In this document: positions 60,246 to 64,000 of the stretch, piece after piece | Position numbering within the stretch: the stretch's first letter is position 1 | Layout: each line of letters opens with the position of its first letter | From: UBA7672 sp030824255 | GTDB taxonomy: Bacteria > Pseudomonadota > Alphaproteobacteria > Caulobacterales > Hyphomonadaceae | Assembly (NCBI GenBank): GCA_942493305.1 | Contig: OW818686.1 | Coordinates: forward strand, 3,100,001 to 3,164,000 | DNA: 64,000 nt | Direction: 5' to 3' | Notes under the pieces: model-generated | What the model was told of the DNA's origin: nothing | The model's input: only the letters and a program-made list of their open reading frames with translations | The model's database searches: none | Translations under genes and position numbers: made by a program

Positions 60246-61511
60246 ATGAACAAGAACACACCAGGCGACAGCAAGAACACGCTGTATTGCTCGTTCTGCG
60301 GCAAGTCCCAGCACGAAGTGAAGAAGCTCATTGCTGGTCCGACCGTATTCATCTGCGATGAATGCGTCGAACTCTGCATGGACATCATCCGTGAAGAATC
60401 GAAGACAGCGCTGGTGAAATCCCGCGATGGCGTTCCGACGCCGCGCGAAATCTGCGACGTGTTGGACGACTACGTCATCGGCCAGTCCAAGGCCAAGCGC
60501 GTGCTCTCCGTCGCCGTGCACAACCATTACAAGCGCCTCAACCACGCCTCCAAGAATGGCGACGTTGAGCTTGCGAAATCCAACATCCTCCTGATCGGCC
60601 CCACAGGCTGCGGCAAGACGCTGCTGGCCCAGACGCTGGCCCGCATCATCGACGTTCCGTTCACGATGGCTGACGCCACCACGCTGACCGAAGCCGGTTA
60701 CGTCGGCGAAGACGTCGAGAACATCATCCTGAAGTTGCTGCAGGCGTCCGACTACAACGTCGAGCGTGCGCAGCGCGGCATCGTCTACATCGACGAGATC
60801 GACAAGATTTCCCGCAAGTCCGACAATCCCTCGATCACGCGCGACGTGTCGGGCGAGGGCGTGCAGCAAGCCTTGCTGAAGATCATGGAAGGCACGGTCG
60901 CTTCGGTTCCGCCGCAGGGCGGCCGCAAGCATCCGCAGCAGGAGTTCCTGCAGGTCGACACGACCAACATGCTCTTCATCTGCGGCGGCGCCTTCTCGGG
61001 CCTCGACAAGCTGATATCCGATCGCGGCCGTGGCACGTCGATCGGCTTCGGCGCGACCGTCGTTGATCCGGAAGATCGCCGCACCGGCAAGATTCTGGAA
61101 AACTGTGAACCGGAAGATCTGGTCAAGTTCGGCCTCATCCCCGAGTTCATCGGCCGCCTGCCGGTCATCGCGACGCTCGAAGACCTGGACGAGCCAGCGC
61201 TCATCCAGATCCTCACCGAGCCGAAGAACGCGCTGCTGAAGCAGTACCAGCGCCTCTTCGACATGGAGAACGTGACGCTTACCTTCACCGACGACGCTCT
61301 CTCCGCCGTGGCGCGCCGCGCCATCCAGCGGCGCACCGGGGCGCGGGGTCTGCGTTCGATCATGGAGGGCATCCTGCTCGACACCATGTTCGAGCTGCCC
61401 AACCTGCGCGGTGTCGAAGAAGTGGCGATCAACGCCGAAGTGGTCGAAGGCCGGGCCCGCCCGCTCTACGTCCACGGCTCCGAAGGCCAGGCCTCGGCCA
61501 CCGCGTCCTAA
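60246..61511 (+). CDS. clpX: ATP-dependent Clp protease ATP-binding subunit ClpX
   Basis: AAA+ unfoldase for ClpP. It is 421 residues. The N-terminal C4 zinc domain (CSFCGKSQHEV, CDECVELC) is at about 13-45. Walker A is GPTGCGKTLLAQ and Walker B is YIDEIDKI. The IGF loop for ClpP docking reads SIGFGATV, a normal form. Sensor 2 is in RRTGARGLRSIMEGIL. ATG 60246 is preferred over GTG 60240 because CGAGG is 5 bases upstream. Confidence 0.98.
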   Translation: MNKNTPGDSKNTLYCSFCGKSQHEVKKLIAGPTVFICDECVELCMDIIREESKTALVKSRDGVPTPREICDVLDDYVIGQSKAKRVLSVAVHNHYKRLNHASKNGDVELAKSNILLIGPTGCGKTLLAQTLARIIDVPFTMADATTLTEAGYVGEDVENIILKLLQASDYNVERAQRGIVYIDEIDKISRKSDNPSITRDVSGEGVQQALLKIMEGTVASVPPQGGRKHPQQEFLQVDTTNMLFICGGAFSGLDKLISDRGRGTSIGFGATVVDPEDRRTGKILENCEPEDLVKFGLIPEFIGRLPVIATLEDLDEPALIQILTEPKNALLKQYQRLFDMENVTLTFTDDALSAVARRAIQRRTGARGLRSIMEGILLDTMFELPNLRGVEEVAINAEVVEGRARPLYVHGSEGQASATAS

Positions 61512-61894
61512 AAACGGCACGTCTCTTCTGCCAGCGATCCCCGGCCCCTCATGGTTCGGTGGGCTCGCTTCGCGCTGCCCGACATGAGGGCCGTTCGCCG
61601 CGATCATGGTGGCTCGGGCCCAGCGACGCACTTACCGCCGGCGGAATGATTCGAATGCGCCGCCGGCATCTGATCCCGAACCCTGGACAACGGCCTTGCG
61701 CGGTCGATTTCGCCAGTTACAGCCGAAATATCCGTGGAAAATCATGCGTCACAGTCACGGGTTGAACCCGGGGCGGTGACGGGCCACTTTCATCCTCAAG
61801 TGAATGTCCGGTCCGATCTATTGGCATGGCCCGGCCTTCCTCCCGCCAGCGCGCTTCCATGAAGGCGACGGCGGCGAAGAAAGGAGAATATCTC
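61512..61894. other. clpX-lon spacer (383 bases)
   Basis: No gene is seen. A hairpin with arms GGCCCCTCATG (61543-61553) and CATGAGGGCC (61583-61592), one base bulged, may end clpX or be a palindromic repeat. GCCGGCGG/CCGCCGGC-type pairing near 61637-61668 is also present. No convincing heat-shock promoter could be placed before lon, though one is expected. Confidence 0.45.
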
Positions 61895-64000
61895 ATGGCT
61901 ACCGTCCTCCCTGTTCTGCCCCTCCGCGACATCGTGGTGTTCCCGCGAATGGTCGCGCCGCTATTCGTCGGCCGCGACAAGTCTGTTCGCGCTCTCGAGG
62001 AAGTCGAGAAAGGCGGCGGCGAAATCCTGCTCGTCGCCCAGAAAGAAGCCGGCGTTGATGACCCGGCCGAAGAAGATCTTTACTCCGTCGGCGTCGTCGC
62101 CTCGATCCTCCAGCTCCTGAAGCTGCCTGATGGCACCGTGAAGGTTCTGGTCGAAGGCAAGCATCGCGCGCGCCTCGAAAAGCTGATCGACAAGGGCGAC
62201 TACTACGCCGCCGAATTCTCGCGCCTCGACGAGAAGGCGGCTGACTCTGAAGAGTCCGCCGCGCTGATGCGCGCCGTCGTTGAGCAGTTCGACGGCTACG
62301 TAAAACTCAACCGCAAGATCCCGGCCGAGACCGTCGGCACGGTGAGCGCGATCACGGACCCCGGTCATCTGGCCGATGCCGTGGCGGCGCAGCTGTCGAT
62401 CAAGCTGGAAGACAAGGAGCAACTGCTCGAACTCATCGACGTGACCGAGCGTCTGGAGAAGGTGTTCTCGCTTATGGAAGGCGAGATCGGCATGCTCCAG
62501 ATGGAGCGGAAGATCCGCAACCGCGTGAAGCGGCAGATGGAGAAGACGCAGCGCGAATACTACCTCAACGAACAGATGAAGGCGATCCAGCGCGAGCTGG
62601 GTGATGGCGACTCTGGCGGCGAGCGCGACGAGATCGGCGAGCTCGAAGAGAAGATCGCCAACACGCCGATGTCTGAAGAGGCGCGTGCGAAAGCCGAGCA
62701 GGAAGTGAAGAAGCTGCGTCAGATGTCGCCGATGTCGGCGGAATCCACCGTGGTGCGCAACTACCTCGACTGGATGGTCTCGCTGCCCTGGGGCCGCAAG
62801 AAAGAAGTCGTGCGCGATCTTCAACATGCCGAAGACGTTCTCAACGCCGATCACTACGGCCTCGAGAAGGTGAAGGAACGCATTCTCGAACACCTCGCCG
62901 TGCAGGCGCGGGCGGACAAGGTGCGTGGCCCGATCCTGTGCCTCGTCGGTCCTCCGGGCGTCGGCAAGACCTCGCTTGGCAAGTCCATCGCGAAGGCGAC
63001 GGGCCGGGACTTCGTGCGCGTGTCGCTCGGCGGCGTGCGTGACGAGGCCGAGATCCGCGGTCACCGCCGTACCTACATCGGCTCCATGCCGGGCCGCGTC
63101 ATCCAGTCGATGAAGAAGGCAAAGAGCGGCAACCCGCTCTTCCTGCTCGACGAGATCGACAAGCTTGGCCAGGACTATCGCGGCGATCCGTCGTCGGCCC
63201 TGCTGGAGGTCCTCGATCCCGAGCAGAACGTGACGTTCAACGACCACTATCTGGAAGTCGATTACGACCTCTCGGATACGATGTTCATCACGACGGCCAA
63301 CTCGCTGAACATGCCTCAGCCGCTTCTTGACCGGATGGAGATCATCCGTCTCGAGGGCTACACGGAAGACGAGAAGGTCGAGATCGCCAAGCGGCACCTG
63401 CTGCCCAAGACGATCGAGAACCACTCGCTGCGTGAAGGCGAACTCATCGTCGAAGACAGCGCGATCCGCGACCTGATCCGTTACTACACCCGCGAAAGCG
63501 GCGTACGTTCGCTGGAACGCGAGATGGCGCGCCTTGCCCGCAAGGCGGTTCGCGACATCGAGATGAAGAAGGCGACTTCGGTCACGGTGAGCGACGAGAA
63601 CCTCGACAAGTTCGCTGGCGTGCGGAAATACCGCTTCGGCATGGCGGACCGCGAGGATCAGGTCGGCGTCGTCACAGGCCTCGCCTGGACGGAAGTTGGC
63701 GGTGATCTGCTCACCATCGAGGCCGTGCAGATGCCGGGTCGTGGCCGCATGACGGTTACCGGCAGCCTGCGCGACGTGATGAAGGAGTCGATCTCTGCGG
63801 CCCAGTCGCTCGTGCGGTCCCGCTCGGTGCAGATGGGCATCCGCCCGCCTGTGTTCGACAACACGGATATCCACGTGCACGTGCCGGATGGCGCAACGCC
63901 CAAGGATGGTCCGTCGGCGGGTATCGCCATGACGACGGCGATCACCTCGCTGCTGACGGGTAACCCGATCCGCAAGGATATCGCCATGACCGGCGAGATC
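61895..64000 (+). CDS. lon: Endopeptidase La (Lon protease), 3' end outside window
   Basis: ATP-dependent serine protease of damaged and regulatory proteins. 702 codons are present of about 800. The N-domain starts LPVLPLRDIVVFPRMVAPLF. The AAA+ module has GPPGVGKTSLGKS (Walker A) and LLDEIDK (Walker B). The protease domain begins at about residue 590, with catalytic Ser674 in DGPSAGIAM just before the window ends; the partner Lys lies beyond. Start ATG 61895 has AAGGAG 8 bases upstream. In Caulobacterales, Lon degrades CcrM, DnaA and SciP; that is family knowledge. Confidence 0.97.
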   Translation, partial: MATVLPVLPLRDIVVFPRMVAPLFVGRDKSVRALEEVEKGGGEILLVAQKEAGVDDPAEEDLYSVGVVASILQLLKLPDGTVKVLVEGKHRARLEKLIDKGDYYAAEFSRLDEKAADSEESAALMRAVVEQFDGYVKLNRKIPAETVGTVSAITDPGHLADAVAAQLSIKLEDKEQLLELIDVTERLEKVFSLMEGEIGMLQMERKIRNRVKRQMEKTQREYYLNEQMKAIQRELGDGDSGGERDEIGELEEKIANTPMSEEARAKAEQEVKKLRQMSPMSAESTVVRNYLDWMVSLPWGRKKEVVRDLQHAEDVLNADHYGLEKVKERILEHLAVQARADKVRGPILCLVGPPGVGKTSLGKSIAKATGRDFVRVSLGGVRDEAEIRGHRRTYIGSMPGRVIQSMKKAKSGNPLFLLDEIDKLGQDYRGDPSSALLEVLDPEQNVTFNDHYLEVDYDLSDTMFITTANSLNMPQPLLDRMEIIRLEGYTEDEKVEIAKRHLLPKTIENHSLREGELIVEDSAIRDLIRYYTRESGVRSLEREMARLARKAVRDIEMKKATSVTVSDENLDKFAGVRKYRFGMADREDQVGVVTGLAWTEVGGDLLTIEAVQMPGRGRMTVTGSLRDVMKESISAAQSLVRSRSVQMGIRPPVFDNTDIHVHVPDGATPKDGPSAGIAMTTAITSLLTGNPIRKDIAMTGEI

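Noticed and set aside
61961..63880. 639-codon minus-strand frame opposite lon
   Set aside because: Antisense shadow: the plus strand encodes Lon with intact motifs and a proper ribosome-binding site.
1..64000. CRISPR array, prophage, integrative element or secondary-metabolite cluster
   Set aside because: No regularly spaced repeats, integrase, transposase, phage structural genes, cas genes or large synthases were found.

Overview
The window is about 64 kb of GC-rich chromosome from an alphaproteobacterium, most likely Caulobacterales (Hyphomonadaceae or Caulobacteraceae-like). The basis is a MipZ-like ParA ATPase, two UrcA-family exported proteins, a large TonB-dependent receptor, an S46 dipeptidyl-peptidase, a glnB-glnA pair and the tig-clpP-clpX-lon order. 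No phage, integrase, transposase, CRISPR array or rRNA operon is seen. The only certain RNA gene is a tRNA-Leu(UAG). The species assignment is inference.

Layout. 1-9 kb: end of an acyl-CoA dehydrogenase, a TIR/deoxyribosyltransferase-like protein with a C-terminal membrane anchor, a MORN-DUF1801 fusion, an HD protein, an S46 peptidase, a CNT nucleoside transporter and a TonB receptor. 9-20 kb: a Baeyer-Villiger monooxygenase, then propionyl-CoA carboxylase with its beta (pccB) and alpha (pccA) genes separated by two small exported proteins, an MHS transporter overlapping a 2-hydroxyacid dehydrogenase, a MipZ-like ATPase and a GIY-YIG protein. 20-30 kb: small exported or membrane proteins, a DUF188 protein, an AraC/GyrI regulator, an acyltransferase-SGNH protein of looser composition, a methyltransferase, an OmpA protein with a 24-proline run, an orphan LuxI-type synthase and pyrD. 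30-38 kb: an SH3 membrane protein, the UrcA pair, a quinone oxidoreductase, a TetR regulator, an acetyltransferase and queC-queE. 38-46 kb: pirin, NIPSNAP lipoprotein, extradiol dioxygenase, MFS transporter and aldo/keto reductase, separated by several gene-free stretches. 46-54 kb: PIG-L deacetylase, a lytic transglycosylase, a PBP4-type carboxypeptidase, phospholipase C, glnA and glnB. 54-64 kb: phosphatase plus Nnr, a DUF962 protein, a second methyltransferase, tRNA-Leu, a VOC protein and the proteostasis cluster tig, clpP, clpX and lon (lon runs off the window).

How genes work together. pccA and pccB form the two halves of propionyl-CoA carboxylase, fitting the fatty-acid degradation suggested by the acyl-CoA dehydrogenase. 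queC and queE overlap by 4 nt and make preQ0. glnB and glnA form the nitrogen-assimilation pair. Trigger factor, ClpP, ClpX and Lon handle protein folding and turnover.

No single large undescribed system is evident. The most interesting signals are small. A nearly identical palindrome (GTTGCATATGCAAC / GTTGCAAATGCAAT) lies just upstream of both pirin and the extradiol dioxygenase. A dyad precedes the orphan luxI. A 20-bp TetR-like operator precedes the aldo/keto reductase. Inverted arrays of GGCANNN heptads form a terminator near 37.1 kb. Several structured gene-free stretches (26.0, 32.3, 39.2 and 45.3 kb) could encode small RNAs.
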